Positions 44,134 through 53,590 of a DNA stretch of 64,000 bases are shown piece by piece. Origin of the DNA: Pontiellaceae bacterium B12227 (GTDB lineage Bacteria; Verrucomicrobiota; Kiritimatiellia; Kiritimatiellales; Pontiellaceae); assembly GCA_029432775.1 (NCBI GenBank), contig JAROAZ010000004.1, positions 186,001-250,000 on the forward strand. The letters are read 5' to 3'. A program made the translations under genes and the position numbers. The notes beneath the pieces were generated by a model, which saw only the letters and a list, made by a program, of their open reading frames with translations, was not told where the DNA came from and searched no databases. Positions within the stretch are counted from its first letter, which is position 1, and the number at the start of each line of letters is the position of its first letter.

Positions 44134-45213
44134 CTAACTGCGGGCTGTTCCGTTTTTATAAAACGGGAGTTCTACAATTTCAGCGGGGAAGCGCTTGCCC
44201 CGAATCTCGACTTCCAGCGTGTTCCCAACCTTGGAAACATCCGATTTCACATAGGCCATGGCCACCGCCACTCCAAGGCTTGGAGCAAGCGACCCACTGG
44301 TCACCTCCCCGACTTCCTGATCTCCGGAAAAAACCTTGTCATGTTCCCGGGCGGCGCGTTTTGAACTGAACTTCAGTCCAACCAGCAGGTTTTGCGGAAT
44401 TTCGAGGTCGTGCATTACCGGATCTTTTCCGATGAAATCCTTATTCCGGTCAATAAACATGCCGCGGGTCATTTCCGCTGGTGTTCGTGAGGCCGAGAGC
44501 TCGTGTCCATAAAGCGCATAGCCCATTTCGAGGCGCAGGGTATCGCGGGCGCCGAGCCCGCCGGGTTGGCAGTACGGGTGAGCAACCAGCTTTTTCCATA
44601 ATTCAACCGCAGCCTCATTCGGCAGATAGATTTCGTAGCCCAGCTCGCCGGTGTAGCCTGTTCGGCTGATAATGGTTGAGGCTTCCAGGGCCTGGAACTC
44701 TCTGAAACGGAAATATCCAAGCTCCGGAAGCGTGCAGCCGAAGACCTCCTCAAGCACATCCAGCGCTTCCGGTCCCTGAATATCCAGCTTTGCAGTTTCG
44801 GCCGATAAATCCACAAAGATTGTCGTATCGGAGATGCGGCTCTGAATCCATTCTGCATCTTTTTGGGCTGTACCGGCATTAACCACCAGCATATAGCGCT
44901 CTTCACAAAGGCGGTAGCAGGTCAGATCGTCAATGACCCCGCCCTCTTCGTTCAGCATAAAGCCATAACGAACCTGCCCAATTTTCAGCGAGCGAATGTT
45001 GCAGGTGAGTAAATTTTCCAGATCCTGAAGGGCGGTTTTCCCATACAGTTCGAATTCACCCATATGGCATATATCAAAAATAGAACAGTGATTACGAGTG
45101 TGTTCGTGCTCATCCAGAATGCCCGCATACTGAATGGGCATGTCCCATCCACCAAATTCTCCCATCCGGGCGCCGAGTTTCAAATGCTGTTCGTGCAGCG
45201 GCGTCATTTTCAT
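44134..45213 (-). CDS. gcvT: Glycine cleavage T-protein (aminomethyltransferase)
   Basis: Transfers the methylene of the H-protein aminomethyl arm to THF, releasing ammonia. 359 residues, typical. Motifs: GARMGEFGGWDMPIQY near the N-terminus, NHCSIFDICHMGEF, RTGYTGELGYEI, and GLGARDTLRLEMGYALYGHEL. It leads the gcvT-gcvPA-gcvPB unit; no gcvH gene occurs between 40 and 46 kb. An exact dispersed palindrome is at 44683-44697. Confidence 0.96.
   Translation of the reverse strand: MKMTPLHEQHLKLGARMGEFGGWDMPIQYAGILDEHEHTRNHCSIFDICHMGEFELYGKTALQDLENLLTCNIRSLKIGQVRYGFMLNEEGGVIDDLTCYRLCEERYMLVVNAGTAQKDAEWIQSRISDTTIFVDLSAETAKLDIQGPEALDVLEEVFGCTLPELGYFRFREFQALEASTIISRTGYTGELGYEIYLPNEAAVELWKKLVAHPYCQPGGLGARDTLRLEMGYALYGHELSASRTPAEMTRGMFIDRNKDFIGKDPVMHDLEIPQNLLVGLKFSSKRAAREHDKVFSGDQEVGEVTSGSLAPSLGVAVAMAYVKSDVSKVGNTLEVEIRGKRFPAEIVELPFYKNGTARS
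44683..44697. repeat. Dispersed palindrome TTCCA-N5-TGGAA
   Basis: TTCCAGGGCCTGGAA in gcvT, encoding FQALE. Near-copies lie at 43549 (gcvPA) and at 44222 and 44270 (gcvT). Confidence 0.7.
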
Positions 45214-45351
45214 AATGTTCTATCCTACGGAAACGTCTTATATACAGCAATTTGAATTTAATCCTATATAGCACTATTCCAATGAATTTATTCACATTTG
45301 GCAAACTCTCTTATAAGTTGTAGTTTAACTTTTCAAACATGATCAAAATTT

Positions 45352-46356
45352 ATGCCTCGGCGAGTAACCATTATATATATTTTTGCATGGATCCTATATG
45401 CTGCATTTACAATCACTTCCTTCCCTGTTTGGAATATTTCCGTGGCAATTCCGCACTTTCTGCTACTGGGGATCGGTTCCTGGATCTATGGAACACGCAG
45501 AGGCCTTTTGATCATGATCCCGGCCATGTTTTTTCATATGTATCTTTTGAGTCATCTCCACGCGGATATTTTCAATTCGTATCAAACGAAACTCACCAGT
45601 CCGCTCATCAACATCCTGTTAATTGAACTTGTTGGTAATCTGAAACTGGAACTGGACCGAATTAAATCCACGAATGAACGGTTAGACAAACTGATCAATT
45701 TAAGAAACGCCGAACTGAGTTCGTTAACTTTACATCTATTAGAAACCTCGGAAAATATTAAAATCGCCAATGGGCAGGAGCTCCACGATGGGATCGGGCA
45801 ACAACTCACGGGCATTCAACTCCTCTCCGCTTCACTTTCAGAACAACTGCTCGCTGAGAACAGTCCAACAGCAGCCATTTCCCACCACTTAATAAATCAA
45901 ACAAGCCAGACGCATCACTATATCCGTAAGATTTCACGCCAACTGTTCCCCGTTCGCATCGGAACGGTGGGACTGACTGCCGCATTGAATGAGCTTTCAT
46001 CCTGTCTGAATGATATCAAACCCGTCATGGTTTCTGTGGATGACGACCATAAGATCCCGCCGCTTCCGGAGCATCTCCAGTTACAACTTTTTCGCATCTG
46101 CCAGGAATCTATCATTTTTGCCATGAATCACCTCAAAGCAAATCGGCTCGATGTTAAGCTGAATATGTCCGGAACGTCTCTGTTTATGACGATTAATCAC
46201 AATGGAAATCATATTCAAACCGCCTTCGACAAGGGTGCCCATCAATTAATTCGTTATCGCCTAAAACAGATCAGCGGCAAAAGAACCGGCACCACCAACC
46301 CGTCAAAGAATCAGGTTGAGAGATTTTCTATTCCTTTAAATCCCTGTCCCGTTTAG
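45352..46356 (+). CDS. Histidine-kinase-like membrane protein A: phosphoacceptor His present, ATP site degenerate
   Basis: 334 residues. Four hydrophobic segments (about 5-100) and a coiled coil (about 98-140) precede a HisKA_3-type box, GQELHDGIGQQLTG, with His145 intact. The following conserved RQLFPVRIGTVGL segment is family-typical. The ATPase half is degraded: the N-box reads QESIIFAMNH, with Phe where the catalytic Asn belongs; the DxG box reads INHNG, with His for Asp; and the G2 box is lost (KGAHQLIRYR). It is therefore predicted to accept phosphate but not bind ATP normally. No response regulator is adjacent. It lies seven nt before its paralogue. Confidence 0.75.
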   Translation: MPRRVTIIYIFAWILYAAFTITSFPVWNISVAIPHFLLLGIGSWIYGTRRGLLIMIPAMFFHMYLLSHLHADIFNSYQTKLTSPLINILLIELVGNLKLELDRIKSTNERLDKLINLRNAELSSLTLHLLETSENIKIANGQELHDGIGQQLTGIQLLSASLSEQLLAENSPTAAISHHLINQTSQTHHYIRKISRQLFPVRIGTVGLTAALNELSSCLNDIKPVMVSVDDDHKIPPLPEHLQLQLFRICQESIIFAMNHLKANRLDVKLNMSGTSLFMTINHNGNHIQTAFDKGAHQLIRYRLKQISGKRTGTTNPSKNQVERFSIPLNPCPV

Positions 46357-46363
46357 CATCCCG

Positions 46364-47371
46364 ATGAAACACCTTGCTCACATATTGTATCTGCTGTTAT
46401 GCATCGTTTACGCCCACTTCAGCTTCGGCCTTTTCCCCGAATGGAATTCGAATGTAATTATCCCGTCGATACCCTTGCTCGCAGTCGGCGCGTGGTTATT
46501 CGGCACATCGGGCGGCTTGCTGATTATGCTATACCTCATAAGCATCGGCTTTGCACTGAGTCAGGTATTCGGAGATCAGTATATCTACTTTATGGATCGC
46601 GCAACCGGGACCGTGATCTACTTTGCCATCACCTATCTTTTCGGAAATTTAAAAAAACAATATGAAGCCATTCGGGCAACCAACCGGCTGCTGGATCACC
46701 GTGTTGCCGAGCGCGATGCTCAGTTATTGGCCCAGACAAAACAATTACTCGATACGGCCGAAAAAACACGGGTGGACCGGGGGCAGGAACTCCATGATGG
46801 CGTGGGCCAGCAGCTCACGGGCGTGCAGTTGCTTTGCTCCTCGCTCGCCTATCAACTGGAACATGAAGGCAGCGCCCAATCAGCCATAGCCTACCGGCTT
46901 TCAATAACCACAGGTAAAGCACACAACCACATCCGGCGCATCGCCCGCACCTTGTTTCCCGTCCGTATTGCCCAGGTCGGACTGATGTCTGCATTGACTG
47001 AATTAGCGGCCTGTTTTAATGAAATCCGACCCGCCCACATTCTCGTTAAAGAGCTGTCAGACACCTCATCGATGCCCGAAACCACTGCGCTTCAACTTTA
47101 CCGCATCTGCCAGGAAAGCTGCACGTACTTCATTAATCAGTGTAATGCCACGCAATTGGAAGTGACGCTGAACACGTCCTCAAAAAATTATATTCTTCGT
47201 GTAGCGCATAATGGCACTATGCCTGACAAAAATATGAAAACATCCATCCTTGGGCTTATTCAATATCGACTGAAACAGATTAACGGAAAACAAATCCGAC
47301 CCAGAACCATCACCGAACGATCTGTCATATTTTACGAAGTACCCAAAAAACAACTCCAAGGGGTTGCATGA
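46364..47371 (+). CDS. Histidine-kinase-like membrane protein B: phosphoacceptor His present, ATP site degenerate
   Basis: 335 residues, a paralogue of protein A along its whole length, with the same four-helix N-terminus (SIPLLAVGAWLFGTSGGLL). The H-box GQELHDGVGQQLTGVQ has His144. The ATPase half is again degenerate, and in the same way: N-box QESCTYFIN has Tyr for Asn, and VAHNGTM has His where the DxG Asp should be. The same Asp-to-His change in A and B suggests the loss is old and maintained rather than random decay. Its last four bases overlap the start of gene C (ATGA). Confidence 0.75.
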   Translation: MKHLAHILYLLLCIVYAHFSFGLFPEWNSNVIIPSIPLLAVGAWLFGTSGGLLIMLYLISIGFALSQVFGDQYIYFMDRATGTVIYFAITYLFGNLKKQYEAIRATNRLLDHRVAERDAQLLAQTKQLLDTAEKTRVDRGQELHDGVGQQLTGVQLLCSSLAYQLEHEGSAQSAIAYRLSITTGKAHNHIRRIARTLFPVRIAQVGLMSALTELAACFNEIRPAHILVKELSDTSSMPETTALQLYRICQESCTYFINQCNATQLEVTLNTSSKNYILRVAHNGTMPDKNMKTSILGLIQYRLKQINGKQIRPRTITERSVIFYEVPKKQLQGVA

Positions 47372-48381
47372 AACTGACACGCCTACAAACCTACTGCACA
47401 GGCTGGATGCTCTATCTGGCATTCATATTCATACTGTTCCCTCAGTTAAAGATCACTGTATTGCTATTCTCCATTCCCCTTTCCATGCTGGGAGGATGGC
47501 TCTACAAATATAAGGGCGCCTTTGCCACCACGCTGTTCACCATCCCGCTCCACTATATCCTGCTAACCGTTTACTCTGACGATCAGCAACTGATCAATGA
47601 AGCCTTCAACCCTTTCGGAATCAGTTCCCAGCTCATCTTCTCCTGCTGCACGGCCCTTCTGCGCGCATCACAACTTAAGTATAAAGAGCTGAATAATTCG
47701 CTCGAAGATATTGTTAAAGAACGAACCCGGGACCTCGAAGAACTCACGACATACCTCATTGAATCCCAGCAGTATGAGAATCGCGAGTTAAATGCCAGCC
47801 TGCTGGAGAAGCCCTATCAGGAATTAAAAACCATGCTGGCCACCAGTCAGCTGCTTAAACAAAAGTTAAACAGTGAGAATCATCCCCGCGCCATGGATGC
47901 TGAAAATATCAGCATGATTATCAGTTCCTGCATAAAACAACTTCGCTCAATCGATAACTACACCTTTACCGACGCATCGCTGCCCGGGCGGATCTCCGAC
48001 TCAATTGAAACGCTCATGAATCAGGTAGAGGAAGTATCGGAAATCGATATTCAATGCATTGAAAGTCCGGAATGGGAAACGCTGCCGGAGCACACAGCCC
48101 CCCGAATCTGTGAGATCATTTTTGAAGCGGTCTCCAATGCCTTAAGACATGCAGAACCGAATTTCATACACATCGGGATCGAAAAAGCCGAAGGCACCAC
48201 ATTGGTATTCATTGAAAACGATGGAAAACCTTTACCCACTGCGATCAAAGAAGGAATGGGCGTTCCTTTGATGCGCTACCGAGCCGGAAAAATCGGAGCC
48301 ACGTGCGCCATTCATACGCTGCCCTCAGGAAAAACCCGGGTCGAATGCAGAATTCCGGAAATCAAAAAAACAGCCCATTGA
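47368..48381 (+). CDS. Histidine-kinase-like membrane protein C: ATP site intact, phosphoacceptor His missing
   Basis: 337 residues, third member of the paralogous trio with the same N-terminal membrane domain (SIPLSMLGGWLYKYKG). At the H-box position it reads ENRELNASLLEKPY: the ELHD of A and B is ELNA, so His is replaced by Asn142. By contrast the ATPase domain looks complete: N-box FEAVSNALRHAEP with Asn257, FIENDGKPL with Asp285, and G2 box EGMGVPLMRYRAGKIGA. It is thus the mirror image of A and B. It probably phosphorylates their histidines in trans (inference). Confidence 0.75.
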   Translation: MKLTRLQTYCTGWMLYLAFIFILFPQLKITVLLFSIPLSMLGGWLYKYKGAFATTLFTIPLHYILLTVYSDDQQLINEAFNPFGISSQLIFSCCTALLRASQLKYKELNNSLEDIVKERTRDLEELTTYLIESQQYENRELNASLLEKPYQELKTMLATSQLLKQKLNSENHPRAMDAENISMIISSCIKQLRSIDNYTFTDASLPGRISDSIETLMNQVEEVSEIDIQCIESPEWETLPEHTAPRICEIIFEAVSNALRHAEPNFIHIGIEKAEGTTLVFIENDGKPLPTAIKEGMGVPLMRYRAGKIGATCAIHTLPSGKTRVECRIPEIKKTAH

Positions 48382-48433
48382 ACCAATTTACCCATTGTCT
48401 GAAAAACTCATACATGGCGTAATAATGGGCTGT
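48370..48433. promoter_or_regulatory. Long-range inverted repeat between kinase C and the CstA gene
   Basis: ACAGCCCATT (48370-48379) and AATGGGCTGT (48424-48433) are exact ten-base complements with a 44-nt loop. They span the kinase C stop and end 20 nt before the transporter start. Possible attenuator or operator pair. Confidence 0.4.
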
Positions 48434-48453
48434 ATCGACCCCGAAAGGACATT

Positions 48454-49896
48454 ATGATCACGTTCATTATATCTTTAGTCATATTGATTGCCGGATATTT
48501 CATCTATGGATCCCTGGTTGAAAAATGGTTTGGAATCGACCCCTCTGCAGAAACGCCTGCCACAAAATTTAACGATGGCATCGATTTTGTTCCCATGCCC
48601 ACCTGGCGCATTTTCATGATTCAGTTCCTGAACATCGCCGGACTCGGCCCCATTTTCGGTGCCGTTATGGGAGCCATGTACGGTCCCTCGGCCTTTCTAT
48701 GGATTGTCTTCGGCTGCATTTTCGGCGGAGCTGTTCACGACTATTTTTCCGGGATGCTCTCCATTCGGCACGACGGCGCCAGTATCCCGGAAGTCGTAGG
48801 AGTCTATCTGGGAAACAGCATGAAACAGTTCATGCGCGGCTTTTCTGTGATCCTGCTACTGCTCGTCGGGGTCGTCTTCATTATCGGCCCGGCAAAAATT
48901 TTAACCGGTCTGACCGGTGAATTCATTACCCTCGGCGCCTTTAAAACCATGGATTTCTGGCTCGTGATCATTCTGCTCTATTATCTTACGGCCACCATGC
49001 TCCCGATCGACAAAGTCATCGGCAAGATCTATCCGCTTTTCGGAGCCGTGCTGCTCATTATGGCATTCGGCCTCCTGATTGCCTTGTTTACTAAAGGCGC
49101 AGCCATTCCGAACCTCACCATGGAAACGTTGGGAAATATGCACGCAAAAGCGGACACCCAGCCCCTTTTCCCAATGCTCTTCATCACCATCGCCTGCGGT
49201 GCGGTTTCCGGCTTCCATGCCACGCAGTCGCCCATGATGGCCCGCTGCATCAAAAACGAACGCCTCGGCCGCCATGTATTTTACGGTGCCATGATTACCG
49301 AAGGGGTTGTGGCCCTCATCTGGGCCGCCGCCGCCATGAGCTTCTGGGGCGGAACCGGCGAACTCAATGCCACGATGGCAGAACAGGGAAACAATGCGGC
49401 CTGGGCCGTTAAGGAGATCTGCAACAGCTGGCTCGGAAAAGTCGGGGGCATTCTGGCCATCCTCGGCGTGGTCGCCTGCCCCATCACTTCCGGCGACACC
49501 GCCTTCCGCAGCGCGCGCCTCATCATCGCCGATTTCACCAAAATAAGTCAGAAACCCATTCTCAAACGCCTGCTGGTCAGCATTCCACTTTTTGCCATTG
49601 CCCTGTGGGTAACCCGTCTGGACTTCAGTGTCATCTGGCGCTACTTCGGTTTTTCCAACCAAACGCTGGCGGTTATTGTGCTTTGGATGGCCGCGGCGTA
49701 CATGGCCTCCAAACAGAAAAACTATTGGATTGCACTCATTCCGGCACTGTTCATGACCGCGGTCTGTGCCACCTATATTCTGATTGCCCCCGAAGGCTTC
49801 AAACTCAGCACAGCCATCGCCTATCCGGCCGGACTGCTTTTCACGGCACTCCTTCTGGTTCTGTTCTTTATGAAGGCCGTGAAGAAACAGCGCTAA
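48454..49896 (+). CDS. CstA-family carbon starvation transporter
   Basis: A polytopic membrane protein of 480 residues, the short CstA form (E. coli CstA is about 700). Many hydrophobic segments. Family segments include QFLNIAGLGPIFGAVMGAMYG, the GAVHDYFSGMLSIRH loop, FHATQSPMMARC and CPITSGDTAFRSARL. CstA and BtsT proteins import pyruvate or peptides and in several bacteria are controlled by sensor kinases. Here it lies 72 nt after the three kinase-like genes, so they may regulate it (inference). Substrate not determined. Confidence 0.9.
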   Translation: MITFIISLVILIAGYFIYGSLVEKWFGIDPSAETPATKFNDGIDFVPMPTWRIFMIQFLNIAGLGPIFGAVMGAMYGPSAFLWIVFGCIFGGAVHDYFSGMLSIRHDGASIPEVVGVYLGNSMKQFMRGFSVILLLLVGVVFIIGPAKILTGLTGEFITLGAFKTMDFWLVIILLYYLTATMLPIDKVIGKIYPLFGAVLLIMAFGLLIALFTKGAAIPNLTMETLGNMHAKADTQPLFPMLFITIACGAVSGFHATQSPMMARCIKNERLGRHVFYGAMITEGVVALIWAAAAMSFWGGTGELNATMAEQGNNAAWAVKEICNSWLGKVGGILAILGVVACPITSGDTAFRSARLIIADFTKISQKPILKRLLVSIPLFAIALWVTRLDFSVIWRYFGFSNQTLAVIVLWMAAAYMASKQKNYWIALIPALFMTAVCATYILIAPEGFKLSTAIAYPAGLLFTALLLVLFFMKAVKKQR

Positions 49897-49981
49897 TTAG
49901 TACATATTACGTATTGCGTAATGATCCGGGAACTCCGTACCTTTCCGCATCACTCACGCGAAGTACGAATGGAGAAACTGA

Positions 49982-50524
49982 ATGAACGACCTCTATAAAG
50001 ATCTGCTCTCACAAATCGGCGAAGATCCCGAACGCGAAGGATTACTGGACACTCCGAACCGGGCAGCTAAAGCGATGAGCTTCCTGACCAAAGGTTATCG
50101 TGAAAAACTCGAAGATGTGATCAATAACGCCATCTTCACCGTCGAAGACAATCACATGATCATTGTCAAAGACATAGAGCTCTACAGCCTTTGCGAACAT
50201 CATATGCTGCCCTTCTTCGGAAAATGCCATATCGGCTATATTCCCGAAGGCAAGGTCCTCGGCGTCAGCAAGCTCGCCCGCATTGTCGACCACTTTGCAC
50301 GGCGCCTCCAAATTCAGGAACGCCTCACCAATCAGGTTGCAACCACCCTCATGGATACGGTCGCCCCGGAAGGCGTCGGCGTGGTCATCGAAGCACAGCA
50401 TCTCTGCATGATGATGCGCGGCGTGGAAAAACAAAACTCCTGCATGGTCACCTCAGCCATGCTCGGCAGCTTCCGCAAAGATCAATCCACCCGCAACGAA
50501 TTTCTGAAACTCATCGGAAAATAA
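49982..50524 (+). CDS. folE: GTP cyclohydrolase I
   Basis: Converts GTP to dihydroneopterin triphosphate, the first step of folate synthesis. 180 residues, normal. Zinc ligands are Cys and His in [21 protein letters not shown] and the later Cys in [19 protein letters not shown] precedes the ATG. It follows cstA after 85 nt and has no folate-gene neighbours. Confidence 0.96.
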   Translation: MNDLYKDLLSQIGEDPEREGLLDTPNRAAKAMSFLTKGYREKLEDVINNAIFTVEDNHMIIVKDIELYSLCEHHMLPFFGKCHIGYIPEGKVLGVSKLARIVDHFARRLQIQERLTNQVATTLMDTVAPEGVGVVIEAQHLCMMMRGVEKQNSCMVTSAMLGSFRKDQSTRNEFLKLIGK

Positions 50525-50617
50525 GACCGCCCGGGCCAGATCCGCCCCGCGGAGCCGTTGAAATGTGAAAGTTCAGAAAAAGGTGCAACGAATTAGGTTC
50601 GCCAGACCGCCCGCTCT

Positions 50618-50634
50618 TTTCCATTCTTTGGAAA
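50618..50634. repeat. Dispersed palindrome TTCCA-N5-TGGAA, intergenic
   Basis: TTTCCATTCTTTGGAAA, full six-base arms, just upstream of the fucosidase ribosome site. Confidence 0.7.
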
Positions 50635-50650
50635 TTCAGGAGATTGAACC

Positions 50651-51679
50651 ATGGCAGACCCGATTCCGGACCAAAACAACATTAAACTCGTCGATGCAAA
50701 AGGCACCGGCGATCAGCGCCTGAGCATTGAACAGCTCAAACAATATGAAGAGTGGAAATACGGCATGTTTATCCACTGGGGCATGTCGACCTTCGACGGC
50801 CTCGAACTCAGCGCCTGCGAACCGATCGAAACCTACGACCCGACCGACCTGGATGTGGACGAGTGGATTTCCGTGGCCCGCGATGCCGGAATGAAATATG
50901 CCGTACTGACCACCAAACATGTGGCCGGTCATGCCCTCTGGCCGAGCGCCTATGGCGACTACTCCGTCAAGAACAGCAAAGATACCACCGATGTGGTCGG
51001 AGAATACGTAACCGCCTGCCGGAACAAAGGGATTAAGGTCGGTTTCTATTACTGCGCCTGGGACAACACCAACCTCTTCGGCCAGAAGATTACAAAAGAC
51101 TGGAATGAATATGCCCTCGGCATGACCACCACCAACGATGACTTCCGCGAGTTTATGTGGAACCAGTGCGATGAGCTGATCGACACCTACAACCCCGACT
51201 ATTTCTGGATCGACATGCCCAAAGTGCTCCCGCTCGACAAACGCATAGAGCTCTATGAACGCATCACCAACCGTGACCCGAACATCATCTGCGGCTACAA
51301 CCATTCCTGCCAGAACGGAACCGAGTTTGACCCCACCTTTGCCTGGCCATCGGATTTTATGACGATGGAACGGAATATTCCGAATGCCTTTAACGGACAT
51401 GCCAAACAGGATTACTTCCAATGGAAGGAAGTGCTCGGGAAAAACCTGTATCTACCCGGCGAAACCAACGACACCATCGGCCGTGAATGGTTCTACGAAG
51501 AAGACGATGCCGTCCGCAGCGACAAAGATCTGCTCGGCATGTATATGGCCACCACCGGCCGCAACGTTAACTTCCTGCTCAACTGCCCGCCCGACAAACG
51601 CGGCCGCATGCCGCAGCGCTGGATCGACGCGCTCATGCGCCTGCGCAAGAACATCGACCTGCTCGGACTGGACTCATAA
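50651..51679 (+). CDS. GH29 alpha-L-fucosidase-like enzyme
   Basis: 342 residues without a signal peptide, so predicted cytoplasmic. GH29 signatures: [15 protein letters not shown] near the N-terminus, [16 protein letters not shown] (His90), and [11 protein letters not shown], where Asp188 is the likely nucleophile. The chain is shorter than many fucosidases and lacks a clear C-terminal beta-sandwich. AGGAG precedes the ATG. Convergent with a sulfatase, which suggests sulfated fucan or fucosylated glycan use. A specificity other than fucose is possible within GH29. Confidence 0.82.
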   Translation: MADPIPDQNNIKLVDAKGTGDQRLSIEQLKQYEEWKYGMFIHWGMSTFDGLELSACEPIETYDPTDLDVDEWISVARDAGMKYAVLTTKHVAGHALWPSAYGDYSVKNSKDTTDVVGEYVTACRNKGIKVGFYYCAWDNTNLFGQKITKDWNEYALGMTTTNDDFREFMWNQCDELIDTYNPDYFWIDMPKVLPLDKRIELYERITNRDPNIICGYNHSCQNGTEFDPTFAWPSDFMTMERNIPNAFNGHAKQDYFQWKEVLGKNLYLPGETNDTIGREWFYEEDDAVRSDKDLLGMYMATTGRNVNFLLNCPPDKRGRMPQRWIDALMRLRKNIDLLGLDS

Positions 51680-51753
51680 TAAACACCAAGAACACGAAGG
51701 CCGGGCCGTTGCTCAAGCTTGGTACTCTTTGAGAACGTTGTATTAAATTACAC

Positions 51754-53364
51754 TCAGTCATCCCAGTGCGCATCAATGATCTTCTGGATGTGCGGGTAGT
51801 CCTGGTCGGTCTCATCCAGTTCAGATCTTAGCTCTTTGAGCCGGATCTTCAGCTTTTTCCGAACCTCGGAATACTCGGGATGATCATAGACGTTGTTCAT
51901 CTCCTTCGGATCGCTCTTCAGGTCGTAGAGTTCCCAGGCGGCCGGCGTGCGCCATTCGGACCGGGTGCCCCAGCCGGGGCGCCCGGCTTCAAACACATCC
52001 GCACCGTAATAGAAGATCAGTTTGTAGCGTTTGGTTCGTACGGCAAAATGCCCGGGGTTGGCGTGGGCGTGGGCCATGTGCATCCAATAGCGGTAATACG
52101 TGGCATCACGCCAGTCGTCGGGCTCGACACCCGTTTCCACCATCGATTTAAAGGAACGCCCCTGCATATAACCCGGGGTTTTGACTCCCGCATACTCCAG
52201 CATCGTCGGGGCGAAGTCGGTATTGTTGATCAACGCGTCGCAGACCGTGCCGGGTTGAATGGATTTCGGATAATACATGATGAACGGCATGCGCATGCCT
52301 TCTTCATAGGCCCAGCGCTTGTCAATGTAGTCATGTTCCCCGAGGAAAAATCCCTGGTCGCCCGTATAGAAGATCACAGTATTTTCCCAAAGCCCTTCCT
52401 TCTTCAGATGATCGAACAGCCGTTTCAGATTATCGTCCACGCCCTTGACGCAACGCAGATAGCGCTTCAGATATTTCTGATAGGCCTGATGCGTATATTC
52501 CCGGTCATCGAGATCCGGATCGATCTCCATATGCTGGCCCATGTTCCGAATCGTGTTGCGCTTCGAAACCGAGGAACCGATATCGTGAATCAGCTCATCG
52601 TTTTCACCGCGGGTGCCGATGGAGCCGTGGTTGCCCGATTCGTACAGACTCTCCGGTTCCGGGATCTCCACATCCTCCAGCCAGGAGTCATAGCGCGGCG
52701 CATTTTCAAACATGTCGTGCGGCGCTTTATAATGATGCATCAGAAAGAACGGCTGCTTTTTGTTCCAACCCTTGGAAAGCCAGTCCATTGAAAGATCGGT
52801 TATCACATCGGAGCTGTAGCCTGTATATTTTTTGGTCTTAATACCCGGTGCACCGTGTTTGCCGAACTTCATGCCGGTTTCAATAAATTCGGGATCAAAA
52901 TAGGTTCCCTGCTGCCCGGCGGCGACAAGCACACTGTAATAGTCATACGCCGCCGGCTCTTCCTTCAGGTGCCATTTCCCGATCATCGCCGTCTGATACC
53001 CGGCCTTCTTCATCTCGATCGGCAGATACTGCCGCTTCGGCGGCAGCGCGCCTTCCAGATCCAACACCCCGTTCGTCTGGGAATACTGCCCGGTCATAAT
53101 GGCCGCGCGGCTCGGAGTGCAGATCGCATTGGTGCAGAACACGCTGTCGAACCGCGCCCCGTTACGGGCCAGCTCGTCCAGCACCGGAGTCGGGTTCAGT
53201 TTGGCCAGACGCGAGCCATAGCAACCAAAGCCCTGTGTCGTGTGGTCGTCGGACATGATGAACAAAATATTCGGTTTCTTTACCCGAGCGCCAACCGCGA
53301 CGGAGCTCAGGTTTGCAGACAGCCCGCCGGCCACCATCAGTGTGTTAAAAGATCTTCTTTTCAT
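51754..53364 (-). CDS. Secreted type I sulfatase
   Basis: 536 residues. An N-terminal twin-arginine-like signal (MKRRSFNTLMVAGGLSA) suggests export. The formylglycine motif is CTPSR with Cys82. Metal-binding Asp39-Asp40 lie in FIMSDDHTTQG, and the second metal site is in YTGDQGFFLGEH. Catalytic His and Lys are in GKWHLKEE. The C-terminal subdomain ELYDLKSDPKEMNNVYD is typical of S1 sulfatases. Removes sulfate esters from algal or mucin-like glycans in the periplasm (inference). A maturase (anaerobic or FGE type) is not in the window. Confidence 0.93.
   Translation of the reverse strand: MKRRSFNTLMVAGGLSANLSSVAVGARVKKPNILFIMSDDHTTQGFGCYGSRLAKLNPTPVLDELARNGARFDSVFCTNAICTPSRAAIMTGQYSQTNGVLDLEGALPPKRQYLPIEMKKAGYQTAMIGKWHLKEEPAAYDYYSVLVAAGQQGTYFDPEFIETGMKFGKHGAPGIKTKKYTGYSSDVITDLSMDWLSKGWNKKQPFFLMHHYKAPHDMFENAPRYDSWLEDVEIPEPESLYESGNHGSIGTRGENDELIHDIGSSVSKRNTIRNMGQHMEIDPDLDDREYTHQAYQKYLKRYLRCVKGVDDNLKRLFDHLKKEGLWENTVIFYTGDQGFFLGEHDYIDKRWAYEEGMRMPFIMYYPKSIQPGTVCDALINNTDFAPTMLEYAGVKTPGYMQGRSFKSMVETGVEPDDWRDATYYRYWMHMAHAHANPGHFAVRTKRYKLIFYYGADVFEAGRPGWGTRSEWRTPAAWELYDLKSDPKEMNNVYDHPEYSEVRKKLKIRLKELRSELDETDQDYPHIQKIIDAHWDD
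52763..52777. repeat. Dispersed palindrome TTCCA-N5-TGGAA
   Basis: TTCCAACCCTTGGAA in the sulfatase gene, encoding part of SKGWN. Confidence 0.7.
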
Positions 53365-53590
53365 AGGTCGTCCAATATCCCCTTCGTGATGCCACCGTGA
53401 CTATTTTTGATTTGCAGGCAACTATAGCAGACATTTAAACACTTTACCGGAAAACCTGTAAACTGTGCTTAGGGACAGGGCGGTCATGAACAACTCCGCT
53501 CTATACGAAAAAAAGAACCGTACCGGTTATACGTCATCCATGCGGTAGGAACCGCCGGTTCCGACCTGGACTCTGCTGCCGAGGAGCCCC

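Noticed and set aside
45352-48381. Three ordinary independent histidine kinases
   Set aside because: Each lacks one essential element, and the losses are complementary.
53480-53590. Possible coding remnant downstream of lptD
   Set aside because: About twenty plausible codons in one frame, but no start, no ribosome site and no family similarity that I can name.
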